Part shown: one piece after another, positions 25,377 to 32,619 of the stretch
Layout of the letters: every line of letters starts with the position of its first letter
Position numbering within the stretch: the stretch's first letter is position 1
NCBI GenBank assembly: GCA_964514385.1
Contig: CAZEQJ010000028.1
Location: 1-38,366 of the forward strand
DNA: 38,366 nt
Reading direction: 5' to 3'
Source of the DNA: CAZEQJ01 sp964514385
GTDB lineage: Bacteria; Bacteroidota; Bacteroidia; Cytophagales; Cyclobacteriaceae
Translations under genes and position numbers: made by a program
Notes under the pieces: model-generated
Told to the model about the DNA's origin: nothing
What the model saw: only the letters and a program-made list of their open reading frames with translations
Database searches by the model: none

Positions 25377-26159
25377 ATGACAGTACTAAAATTAATATCT
25401 TTTCTTCTTTTGACGATTTTGCCATCAGCAGTATTTGGTGGTGAACTTGTGATTTCAGGTGTTTATCAGGGAAAAAATCTTTATGTGCAAAACCCGTTCA
25501 TTCCCGGAACAGAAGATTTTTGCACACAGCAGGTTTATATTAACGATGAGCTGGTAATATCATCGCCAAGAACATCTGCATTTGTCGTTGACCTGTCAGG
25601 TTTTTCAATAAATCAATCTGTCATTGTAAAAATCATGCATTCGGATGTATGTGAACCCAAGATCATAAACCCTCAGGTAATTCGACGTGAGGCAAATTTC
25701 AGGTACACAGCACTTAGCCTAACGGAAGACAGGCTTACCTGGTCTACAACAGGCGAGATGCCAAACAGTCGATTCTTTATTGAGCAGTACATGAATAACC
25801 GATGGGTGATTGTAAAGTCGGTGGTGGCGAAAGGAAGATACGACCAGAATTCGTACGAATATACACCCAGCATAGGGAGTGGCGATAATCTGATCAGGAT
25901 AAAAAACCTGACTCCCCAGGGTGAAGTTATTTATTCCGATTTATTAAAGTATACATCAGATAAACCACCTGTGACCTTTACACCAGAAAAGGTCACAGAT
26001 ATGATTACATTGTCTCGTGAAGTGAAATATTCGGTATTCGATGCACAGGGAAATTTACTCTTTCAGGGTAATGGCGATAAAGTAGACTGCAAGGACCTGG
26101 AATCAGGTCAGTATTACATTAATTTCGACAATCGCACCCGCAAATTCACTAAGCGATAG
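25377..26159 (+). CDS. Secreted protein with T9SS-type C-terminal tail
   Basis: The 260-aa protein has a signal peptide (about 21 residues, ending VFGG), a beta-rich N-terminal domain with two or three cysteines (about 22-105), an immunoglobulin-like middle region (about 105-200), and a C-terminal stretch resembling a type IX secretion sorting domain. That stretch has the usual pattern of a YSVFDAQGNLLFQG strand, an ESGQYYINF strand and a final KFTKR. Such proteins are exported through the outer membrane in gliding or T9SS-positive Bacteroidota. The tail is short and slightly divergent, so surface delivery is probable, not sure. Its function is not recognised. The stop region overlaps the mtaB 3' end by 11 nt in convergent orientation. 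Confidence 0.75.
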   Translation: MTVLKLISFLLLTILPSAVFGGELVISGVYQGKNLYVQNPFIPGTEDFCTQQVYINDELVISSPRTSAFVVDLSGFSINQSVIVKIMHSDVCEPKIINPQVIRREANFRYTALSLTEDRLTWSTTGEMPNSRFFIEQYMNNRWVIVKSVVAKGRYDQNSYEYTPSIGSGDNLIRIKNLTPQGEVIYSDLLKYTSDKPPVTFTPEKVTDMITLSREVKYSVFDAQGNLLFQGNGDKVDCKDLESGQYYINFDNRTRKFTKR

Positions 26160-27459
26160 CTGGCTCAGTGAGTTTACCCCTGACTGCATTACCATTAAAC
26201 TCTATTAGCCTGATCTCATAAATTGAATTTGGTATAACCTCATCTTCAGGCACTTCCACCTGGATGTAATTTGGAGTCAAACCAACCTGATGGCCCTGAT
26301 TGGTTCTGTCTTCGAAAAGCACAGGGTAAGTCTTGTCAATATGTTGTCGGATAAATGCCGCCTTCTTCCTCTCCGAAAGGCTTCGCAACTGTTTTGCCCT
26401 TCTTGTTCTTATTTTTACAGGCACGTTGCCATCCAGCAATACAGCGTTTGTGTTTGCTCTCTCAGAATAGGGAAACACATGCAGGTAGGTGACATCCAGC
26501 TGATGCAGAAAATCAAACGTTTCCATAAAATGATCTTCCGTTTCTCCGGGAAAACCTACGATAACGTCCACCCCAATGGCGCATTCGGGCATTACCTCTT
26601 TGATGTAGCGTACCCTTTCGGCGTAAAGCCTGCTGTCATAGCGCCGATGCATTTTTTTCAGTATTTCATCGGAGCCTGACTGCAGCGGAATATGAAAATG
26701 AGGCACAAATTTTTCTGATGCTGCTACAAAATCAATGATTTCGTTTGAAAGCAGGTTGGGTTCAATGGAGCTGATCCGCATTCTGGGGATTTCAACCTCG
26801 TTGTCTAGTGCCTTGAGCAGATCGAAAAACCGTTGCTTTCTCCGGCCGTCAATGATACCAAAATCTCCTGTATTTACCCCAGTCAACACGATCTCCTGCA
26901 CACCATTGGCAGCAATTTCTTTAGCCTGCGGTATTATGTCTTCGATGGTGCTGCTCCGGCTTTTACCTCGTGCAAGTGGTATCGTACAAAACGAACAATT
27001 GTAGTTACATCCATCCTGAACTTTAAGAAAGGTTCTTGTTCTGTCGCCAATAGAAAATGAGGGCTGAAAATGATAGGTTTCCTCAATATCTGAGGCAAGT
27101 ACTTTAACTTCTTGTTGTTTTTCAAATTGCCTGAAATGGTGCAGCAGGTTAAATTTTTCTTTGGCACCCAATACAGCATCTACGCCCGGGATTTCACTGA
27201 TTTCTTTTGGCTTTAGCTGAGCATAACAGCCAATAATGGCGATAAAAGCTTCGGGGGAATGCGATTTTACCTTGTTTACCAGTGTTTTACATTTTTTATC
27301 GGCATTATCCGTCACACTGCAGGTGTTGATCACATAAATATCCGCAGGTTCATTTTCGTTTACAACCTGGTATCCATTTTGCTGAAACTGACGTGAAATG
27401 GTCGATGTTTCACTGAAATTCAGCTTGCATCCCAACGTATGGAAACCTACTTTTTTCAT
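26149..27459 (-). CDS. mtaB: tRNA (t6A37) methylthiotransferase
   Basis: MtaB is a radical-SAM enzyme that converts t6A37 to ms2t6A37 in tRNAs. The protein shows the N-terminal methylthiotransferase cysteines (LGCKLN, NTCSVTDNADKKC, IGCYAQ), the radical-SAM cluster motif CNYNCSFC in DGCNYNCSFCTIPLARG, and a C-terminal TRAM domain (QVGLTPNYIQVEV). The LGCKLN start and CTIPLARG favour MtaB over MiaB or RimO. I place the start at 27459 (436 aa) because a perfect promoter box at 27467-27474 lies upstream; ATG codons at 27465 and 27516 are alternatives. The second would be outside the transcript. Confidence 0.9.
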   Translation of the reverse strand: MKKVGFHTLGCKLNFSETSTISRQFQQNGYQVVNENEPADIYVINTCSVTDNADKKCKTLVNKVKSHSPEAFIAIIGCYAQLKPKEISEIPGVDAVLGAKEKFNLLHHFRQFEKQQEVKVLASDIEETYHFQPSFSIGDRTRTFLKVQDGCNYNCSFCTIPLARGKSRSSTIEDIIPQAKEIAANGVQEIVLTGVNTGDFGIIDGRRKQRFFDLLKALDNEVEIPRMRISSIEPNLLSNEIIDFVAASEKFVPHFHIPLQSGSDEILKKMHRRYDSRLYAERVRYIKEVMPECAIGVDVIVGFPGETEDHFMETFDFLHQLDVTYLHVFPYSERANTNAVLLDGNVPVKIRTRRAKQLRSLSERKKAAFIRQHIDKTYPVLFEDRTNQGHQVGLTPNYIQVEVPEDEVIPNSIYEIRLIEFNGNAVRGKLTEPAIA

Positions 27460-27466
27460 ATTCATG

Positions 27467-27474
27467 CAAAGGTA
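27467..27474 (-). promoter_or_regulatory. -7 promoter box immediately before mtaB
   Basis: The minus strand reads TACCTTTG, an exact Bacteroidota -7 box. A T-rich sequence about 19 nt upstream may be the -33 element. The transcript would begin around 27461-27459, at or beside the ATG, so the mRNA may be leaderless or nearly so. Confidence 0.55.
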
Positions 27475-27576
27475 TGAAGCGCAGCGGGTATTAAAAAGTT
27501 TCAGAGTATTGGCCACATTTTGTCAGCTTTTAAAATATGTTAAGAATATTTTAAGAAAACCGGACTTATATTAACA

Positions 27577-27612
27577 AATAATCAATAATCACTCGCTAGT
27601 CGAATGATTATT
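27577..27612. promoter_or_regulatory. AATAATCA repeats upstream of glutamine synthetase
   Basis: AATAATCA occurs at 27577-27584 and again at 27584-27591, and its inverted copy TGATTATT lies at 27605-27612. Between them ACTCGCTAGT (27591-27600) is a smaller inverted repeat. The group lies about 45 nt before the TTGACA-like element and could be a binding site for a nitrogen or other regulator. No family is assigned. Confidence 0.4.
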
Positions 27613-27656
27613 ATTTCGTATCTAAAAAACAAAAAATTACCGTAGATTCTATCAGG

Positions 27657-27690
27657 TTGACATCCAATACTATAGGATTATTTTGCATAT
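27657..27690 (+). promoter_or_regulatory. Candidate glutamine synthetase promoter
   Basis: TTGACA at 27657-27662 is followed 16 nt later by TATTTTG (27679-27685), close to the Bacteroidota -7 box. A second partial box, TATTTG, lies a few bases further on. The transcript would have a leader of about 75 nt before the ATG at 27765. The -35-like element is unusual for this phylum, so either box may be the true one. Confidence 0.4.
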
Positions 27691-27764
27691 TTGTGCGGGA
27701 TTTGAAGTCATTCCGGTTGATTTCAACACTCTGAATCTAGGAAGTAAATTAAAAACCTACATAT

Positions 27765-28775
27765 ATGTCCAAGACTAAACTCGAATACATTTGGCTCGAT
27801 GGTTACAGTCCAACCCAGGGGCTGAGGAGCAAGACAAAAATTCTTAAGGATTTTGATGGAAGGCTGGAAAGCTGCCCTATATGGTCATTCGATGGTAGCT
27901 CCACCGAACAGGCAGAAGGCAGCAAGTCGGATTGTCTGTTGAAGCCAGTGGCGATCTACCCGGATCCGGCCCGAAAAGACGGTTACCTGGTGATGACGGA
28001 AGTGCTCAATGCTGATGGCACTCCACATTCTACAAATCACCGTGCCACCATCGTCGATGAAGATGAAGATTACTGGTTTGGATTTGAGCAGGAGTACTTT
28101 CTTTGGGATCCGGAAACCAACCTACCATTTGGATTCCCTGTGAATGGGTATCCATCGCCGCAAGGCCCTTATTATTGCGGAGTTGGTGCTAAGCATGCCT
28201 TTGGCAGGGAGATTGTGGAGGACCACCTGGATCAGATGATCGAAGCAGGATTAAATATTGAAGGTATCAACGCTGAGGTAGCTACAGGACAGTGGGAATT
28301 TCAGATTTTCGCAAAAGGCGCACGTGATGCCGGAGACCAGATCTGGGTGGCACGTTATCTATGTGAACGTAATGCAGAAAAGTATGGCCTTGCCATTAAC
28401 TGGCACCCTAAACCATTGGGCGATACCGACTGGAACGGAAGCGGAATGCATTGCAATTTCTCAAATTCCAAACTACGTGAAGCAGGCTCCAAAGATATCT
28501 ATGACACCATATGTCAGGCTTTCGAACCTGTTAGAAAGGAACACATCGAGGTATATGGAGCCGACAACCACATGAGACTTACCGGTAAGCACGAGACACA
28601 ATCAATTCATCAATTCTCCTATGGTGTTTCTGACAGAGGTGCTTCTATCAGAATTCCGATTGCTACTGTAGATAATGGCTGGAAAGGGTGGCTGGAAGAC
28701 AGACGTCCTGCATCTAATGGTGATCCTTATAAAATTGCTGCAAGGATCATCAAGACACTTCAGACAGTAGAATAA
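27765..28775 (+). CDS. glnII: Type II glutamine synthetase (GSII)
   Basis: This enzyme makes glutamine from glutamate, ammonia and ATP. At 336 aa it has the length of GSII (eukaryotic-type) rather than GSI (about 470 aa) or GSIII (about 730 aa). Motifs visible are the beta-grasp start (LEYIWLDGYSPTQGLRSKT), PIWSFDGSST, WFGFEQEYFL with the metal-binding glutamates, EVATGQWEFQI, NGSGMHCNFS, and the C-terminal ASIRIP. The gene stands alone between a 305-nt regulatory gap (mtaB side) and a strong terminator. GSII is known in some bacteria, including many Bacteroidota. It lacks the adenylylation tyrosine region of GSI, so control is probably transcriptional (inference). Confidence 0.95.
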   Translation: MSKTKLEYIWLDGYSPTQGLRSKTKILKDFDGRLESCPIWSFDGSSTEQAEGSKSDCLLKPVAIYPDPARKDGYLVMTEVLNADGTPHSTNHRATIVDEDEDYWFGFEQEYFLWDPETNLPFGFPVNGYPSPQGPYYCGVGAKHAFGREIVEDHLDQMIEAGLNIEGINAEVATGQWEFQIFAKGARDAGDQIWVARYLCERNAEKYGLAINWHPKPLGDTDWNGSGMHCNFSNSKLREAGSKDIYDTICQAFEPVRKEHIEVYGADNHMRLTGKHETQSIHQFSYGVSDRGASIRIPIATVDNGWKGWLEDRRPASNGDPYKIAARIIKTLQTVE

Positions 28776-28788
28776 GTACTGTAATGTT

Positions 28789-28824
28789 ACAAAAACCGTT
28801 GATTTACAGCGGTTTTTGTTTTTT
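28789..28824 (+). terminator. Terminator after glutamine synthetase gene
   Basis: A perfect 10-bp stem (ACAAAAACCG at 28789-28798 with CGGTTTTTGT at 28810-28819) closes over an 11-nt loop and is followed by a T-run to 28824. It lies 14 nt after the glutamine synthetase stop and separates that gene from the TetR operon. Confidence 0.88.
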
Positions 28825-28831
28825 CTGTAAC

Positions 28832-28867
28832 AAAAGTATTACTTTTAAGTATAGTAGTTAAGCTATA
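28832..28867. promoter_or_regulatory. Palindromes upstream of the TetR gene (candidate operator)
   Basis: AAAAGTATTACTTTT at 28832-28846 is a perfect 15-bp palindrome. It overlaps a third half-site (TACTT-TT-AAGTA, 28840-28851), and TATAG (28850-28854) pairs with CTATA (28863-28867). TACTTTTA at 28840-28847 is a one-mismatch -7 box with TTTG at 28815-28818 as a possible -33 element. A repressor bound to the palindrome would cover this promoter, as expected for TetR autorepression. Confidence 0.55.
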
Positions 28868-28875
28868 ATTCTGAA

Positions 28876-29586
28876 ATGACTACTATTTCCCTCAAGACAG
28901 GAGACCAGTTTTATATCAAGGATCCTTCCAGCACACGACTGGGTGCCAGCATTGTGTCGGAAGGTGTGGTGATGCTCAATCAACTGGGCTATGAAGGCTT
29001 CACCTTTAAAAAGCTGGCAGACAGGATACATTCAACTGAAGCTTCAATATACAGGTATTTTGAAAATAAGCATCAGTTTTTGTTGTACCTTGTTAATTAT
29101 TTCTGGCAGCATGTGGAGTACCTGATCAATTATCACACCCATCATATTGAAGATCCTGTTCTTCGTCTGGGCAGGATTCTCTATATTATCACGCATGTAC
29201 ACGAATATAGGCAGGAGCCTAAACCTGATATTGACCTGCTGGGGGTAAAAAATATCGTGGTCAACGAGCTGGAAAAAACATATCTGACAAAAAACGTCGA
29301 CTCCATCAACAAAGTCGGGGTATTTAAAGCATATAAACATCTTTGCCATGAAATTGCTTTGGTGATAAGTGAAATTTGTCCGGATTATCCGTACTCACAT
29401 GCACTGACCAGCACCATGGTAGAAGCATCTTTGCGGCAGCTTTATTTTTCGCTGCATTTACCATCACTGACCGAAATAGACAGGAATGAAGCACTGGAGC
29501 CACAGCTTTACAAATATCTGCTGGATCTGGTTGAAAGGGTTTTGGGTATTAATATGAACGAATCAAATGGCAGAATCAGAAAATAA
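28876..29586 (+). CDS. TetR/AcrR family transcriptional regulator
   Basis: The 236-aa protein has a TetR-like N-terminal helix-turn-helix (about residues 20-70), with the typical GYEGFTFKKLADRIHSTEASIYRYFENKHQFL stretch read in short parts: GFTFKKLADRI, then SIYRYFENK. The rest is a helical ligand-binding region without a recognisable signature. It is the first gene of a five-gene operon and overlaps the ABC exporter gene by 20 nt. The palindromes in its 5' region are likely its own operator, so it probably senses a compound connected with the exporter. The ligand is unknown. Confidence 0.9.
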   Translation: MTTISLKTGDQFYIKDPSSTRLGASIVSEGVVMLNQLGYEGFTFKKLADRIHSTEASIYRYFENKHQFLLYLVNYFWQHVEYLINYHTHHIEDPVLRLGRILYIITHVHEYRQEPKPDIDLLGVKNIVVNELEKTYLTKNVDSINKVGVFKAYKHLCHEIALVISEICPDYPYSHALTSTMVEASLRQLYFSLHLPSLTEIDRNEALEPQLYKYLLDLVERVLGINMNESNGRIRK

Positions 29587-31279
29587 AGAGGTTACTCCCT
29601 TGCGCAGGTTATTCCGCATGCTGGCGCTGGATAAAAAGGATATTATACTCCTGTATTCATATGCTATTTTCAGTGGTATCATTAATCTATCGCTTCCACT
29701 GGGCATACAGGCCATCATTAGTAATATACTCGGGGGTCAGATAAATACATCCTGGGGGATACTGGTGATTGTGGTAACATTAGGTATCACAGTTTTTGGA
29801 TTTATACAGGTAATGCAGGTACTCATCACCGAGATCATCCAGCGACGCATTTTCGTACGTTCATCCTTCGACCTTGCGTATCGTGTGCCACGCTTTAAAA
29901 CTGAGGCTTTACATGGTCAATACGGTCCGGAATTGCTTAACCGCTTTTTTGATACCCTTACCATTCAGAAAGGATTATCAAAGACACTGATTGATTTTTC
30001 TACATCAACACTGCAGATTTTCTTCGGATTGTTTTTGCTGAGCTTTTACCATCCATTTTTTGTCCTTTTCGGGATGTTTCTGGCCATTCTGCTTATCAGC
30101 GTAGTCGTATTTACGGGTCCGCGCGGACTGGAGACCAGCCTTAATGAGTCAAAATATAAATACCGGGTAGCCTATTGGCTGGAAGAAGTGGCACGTACCA
30201 TGGGTACATTCAAACTTGCCGGCCAGTCTGACCTGCCTCTCCGAAAAGTAAATAAACTGGTGAATGGGTACTTAAATTTCAGGAAAAAGCATTTCTCCGT
30301 ATTGATATTCCAGTTCAGCAGTATTGTAGTGTTTAAGATCCTCGTGGTAGGCGGTTTGCTTGGCCTGGGTAGCTTTCTTGTATTGCAACAGGAGATAAAT
30401 CTGGGGCAGTTTGTTGCATCTGAAATCATCATTCTCCTGGTAATCGCCTCTGCTGAGAAAATCATTCTAAGCTTTGAGTCGGTGTATGACGTGCTTACAG
30501 GTCTTGAGAAAATAGGTCAGGTAACAGATATGGAGATGGAAAATCATATTTCTACAGACAAAGATGTCTTTGAGCAACATGAAGGCCTTCAGGTCGACTT
30601 CAATGATGTTACCTTTACATATCCTGGCGGTCTTGATCCTGCCGTCAAGCATGCTACTTTTTCTATCGCACCGGGTGATAAGGTGTGTGTTACTGGTAAA
30701 AACGATAGCGGGAAAACGACCCTGATTACCTTAATGGCAGGATTATACGATAATTACCGTGGTAATATTTTATTCAACGAATATCCCCTGATCAATGTAG
30801 ATACGATTGAACTAAGAGAAAATATCGGTGATACTTTGGGTCAGGAAGAGCTTTTTGAAGGCACTCTCGAAGAAAACCTCACCCTGGGTAAAAACCACTA
30901 TTCAGAGCAATACCTAATCAATAACATGAAGTTGGTGGGGTTGGAAATGTTTTTTAAATCATTGCCCATGGGGATTAATCAACCTATTGCACCTGCAGGA
31001 AGGGGATTATCGTATTCCATTCGACAGAAAATATTATTAGCACGTGTATTGATTGGAAGCCCCAAACTTGTACTGCTGGACAATGCTTTTTATGGTCTTG
31101 ACTATGATGAGAAAATACGTATCGTAAAGGAAATGACCAATGAAAACAACAAATACACCATGGTGGCTGCAACCAATGAGCCTGAGGTTATGTATTACTT
31201 TGATAAAGTGATTGTGATCGAAAATGGTGTATGTACACTCAAGGACATGAAGGAATATTTAAAAGATTATAAAGGCTAG
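29567..31279 (+). CDS. ABC exporter (fused membrane and ATP-binding domains) with degenerate NBD
   Basis: This 570-aa half-transporter has an exporter membrane domain with about five or six helices (about 25-310) and an ATP-binding domain (about 340-570). There is no C39 peptidase domain. The Walker A motif GKNDSGKT (377-384), the A-loop tyrosine (FTYPGG) and the Q-loop region (LGQEELFEGTLEENL) are present. Three catalytic features are changed: the LSGGQ signature reads LSYSI (481-485), the Walker B Asp-Glu reads D505-N506, and the H-loop His reads N537. Such an NBD should bind ATP but hydrolyse it poorly, if family knowledge applies. It precedes HlyD and TolC genes, so it resembles a type I secretion or efflux system. 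Substrate unknown. Confidence 0.88.
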   Translation: MAESENKEVTPLRRLFRMLALDKKDIILLYSYAIFSGIINLSLPLGIQAIISNILGGQINTSWGILVIVVTLGITVFGFIQVMQVLITEIIQRRIFVRSSFDLAYRVPRFKTEALHGQYGPELLNRFFDTLTIQKGLSKTLIDFSTSTLQIFFGLFLLSFYHPFFVLFGMFLAILLISVVVFTGPRGLETSLNESKYKYRVAYWLEEVARTMGTFKLAGQSDLPLRKVNKLVNGYLNFRKKHFSVLIFQFSSIVVFKILVVGGLLGLGSFLVLQQEINLGQFVASEIIILLVIASAEKIILSFESVYDVLTGLEKIGQVTDMEMENHISTDKDVFEQHEGLQVDFNDVTFTYPGGLDPAVKHATFSIAPGDKVCVTGKNDSGKTTLITLMAGLYDNYRGNILFNEYPLINVDTIELRENIGDTLGQEELFEGTLEENLTLGKNHYSEQYLINNMKLVGLEMFFKSLPMGINQPIAPAGRGLSYSIRQKILLARVLIGSPKLVLLDNAFYGLDYDEKIRIVKEMTNENNKYTMVAATNEPEVMYYFDKVIVIENGVCTLKDMKEYLKDYKG

Positions 31280-31281
31280 AC

Positions 31282-32619
31282 ATGTTAAATATTTCGAAAA
31301 ATACTATCAACGACAGGGACAACATCTTGTCACGCTATGACAGCTACTCCAAGATTGGTTTCGCGAAAATCCGCTATACCTTCTCGTATATGCTTGGCGC
31401 CGTTTTTTTTATTATCCTCATCATCATGTTTCTGCCATGGACACAGAATATTCAGTCCAAGGGTAAGGTAGTATCCCTTAACCCTGCCGATCAGGAGCAG
31501 ATGATTCCATCCATTATTTCCGGTAGAATCCAGAAATGGAAAGTCAGGGAAGGTCAACATGTCATGGCCGGAGATACTATCGCGACTATTACAGAGGTAA
31601 AAGCAGAATACCTTGACCCGGACCTTCTGGGAAATACCAGACGTCAGATACAAGCCAAGGAGGCTTCAATGGATGCCTATACAATTAAAATCAGGGCATA
31701 TGATCAGCAGATTGATTTGCTTGGCAATCTTCAGGAACTGAAACTGGAACAGGCACGAAATAAAATTGAGCAGACACGTGCTAAATTAACAGCGGACAGC
31801 ATAGCGTATCAGATTGCTGCAACTCAGTATGTGCGTTACGACACCCTTTACAAGCAGGGATTATACTCTCAGACAGACTGGGAAAACTACCGAAACAAGA
31901 TGATTGATACGCAGAATAAGTATCTGGTGTCAAAAAATGAATTTATCAATGCTAAAATTGAGCTCGAATCAGTAAAAAATGAATACCTAGAAAAGCTAGC
32001 CAAAGCTGAATCAGAGCGCCAGGATGCACGCTATGGCCTCTATACCACAGAAGCAGAGATTACAAAATTGCAGAATATGTATTCCAACTACTCTGAACGG
32101 TTTGGCTTTTATACTATCCTTGCTCCGAAAGATGGATTTATCACAAAGGCTTACCGCGCAGGTGTCGGAGAAACGGTCAAAGAAGGGGAGCCTCTGGTTA
32201 CCTTTGTTTCCTCCGAAATCGAGAAGGCTGTTGAGATTTATGTCCGTCCGGTTGATCTTCCATTAATAAAAGTTGGAAATAAAGTTCGGTTCCTGTTTGA
32301 TGGCTGGCCTGCCATATTTTTCAGGGGTTGGCCAAACCTGTCTTTTGGTACGTTTGGTGGTGTAATTGTAGGATATGACCGTACGTCAGATCAAAACGGA
32401 AACTTCAGAGTTTTGGTAAGCCCTGACCCTAACGACGTTCCATGGCCGGAATTAATTCAGCTGGGTACAGGTGCCGAAGCTATAGCGCTGCTCAACAGGG
32501 TGCCGGTGTGGTATGAGATCTGGCGTACGGCAAACGGGTTCCCACCTGATTTTTATCGTCAGATGGACGAGGATAATGAAGATGTAAAAGCACCAAAAAT
32601 AAAACCGCTTCTTAAATGA
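31282..32619 (+). CDS. HlyD-family membrane fusion protein
   Basis: The 445-aa adaptor protein links an inner-membrane exporter to a TolC-type outer-membrane channel. It has a short cytoplasmic N-terminus and one membrane helix (about residues 35-52). A first lipoyl half follows (GRIQKWKVREGQHVMAGDTIA, in two parts), then a long coiled-coil hairpin (about 115-260, rich in Gln, Lys and Glu), a second lipoyl half (APKDGFITKAYRAGVGETV) and a beta-barrel domain. The layout matches HlyD/EmrA-type adaptors of ABC exporters. The gene starts 2 nt after the ABC gene and its stop overlaps the TolC gene by 4 nt, so the complex is probably co-made. Confidence 0.9.
   Translation: MLNISKNTINDRDNILSRYDSYSKIGFAKIRYTFSYMLGAVFFIILIIMFLPWTQNIQSKGKVVSLNPADQEQMIPSIISGRIQKWKVREGQHVMAGDTIATITEVKAEYLDPDLLGNTRRQIQAKEASMDAYTIKIRAYDQQIDLLGNLQELKLEQARNKIEQTRAKLTADSIAYQIAATQYVRYDTLYKQGLYSQTDWENYRNKMIDTQNKYLVSKNEFINAKIELESVKNEYLEKLAKAESERQDARYGLYTTEAEITKLQNMYSNYSERFGFYTILAPKDGFITKAYRAGVGETVKEGEPLVTFVSSEIEKAVEIYVRPVDLPLIKVGNKVRFLFDGWPAIFFRGWPNLSFGTFGGVIVGYDRTSDQNGNFRVLVSPDPNDVPWPELIQLGTGAEAIALLNRVPVWYEIWRTANGFPPDFYRQMDEDNEDVKAPKIKPLLK

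Noticed and set aside
28300..28600. Second gene in another frame inside glutamine synthetase
   Set aside because: The 83-aa frame has no features and the GSII frame is continuous and conserved-looking.
29567..31279. Bacteriocin/peptide exporter with a leader peptidase
   Set aside because: There is no N-terminal C39 peptidase domain and no short double-glycine-leader peptide gene nearby.
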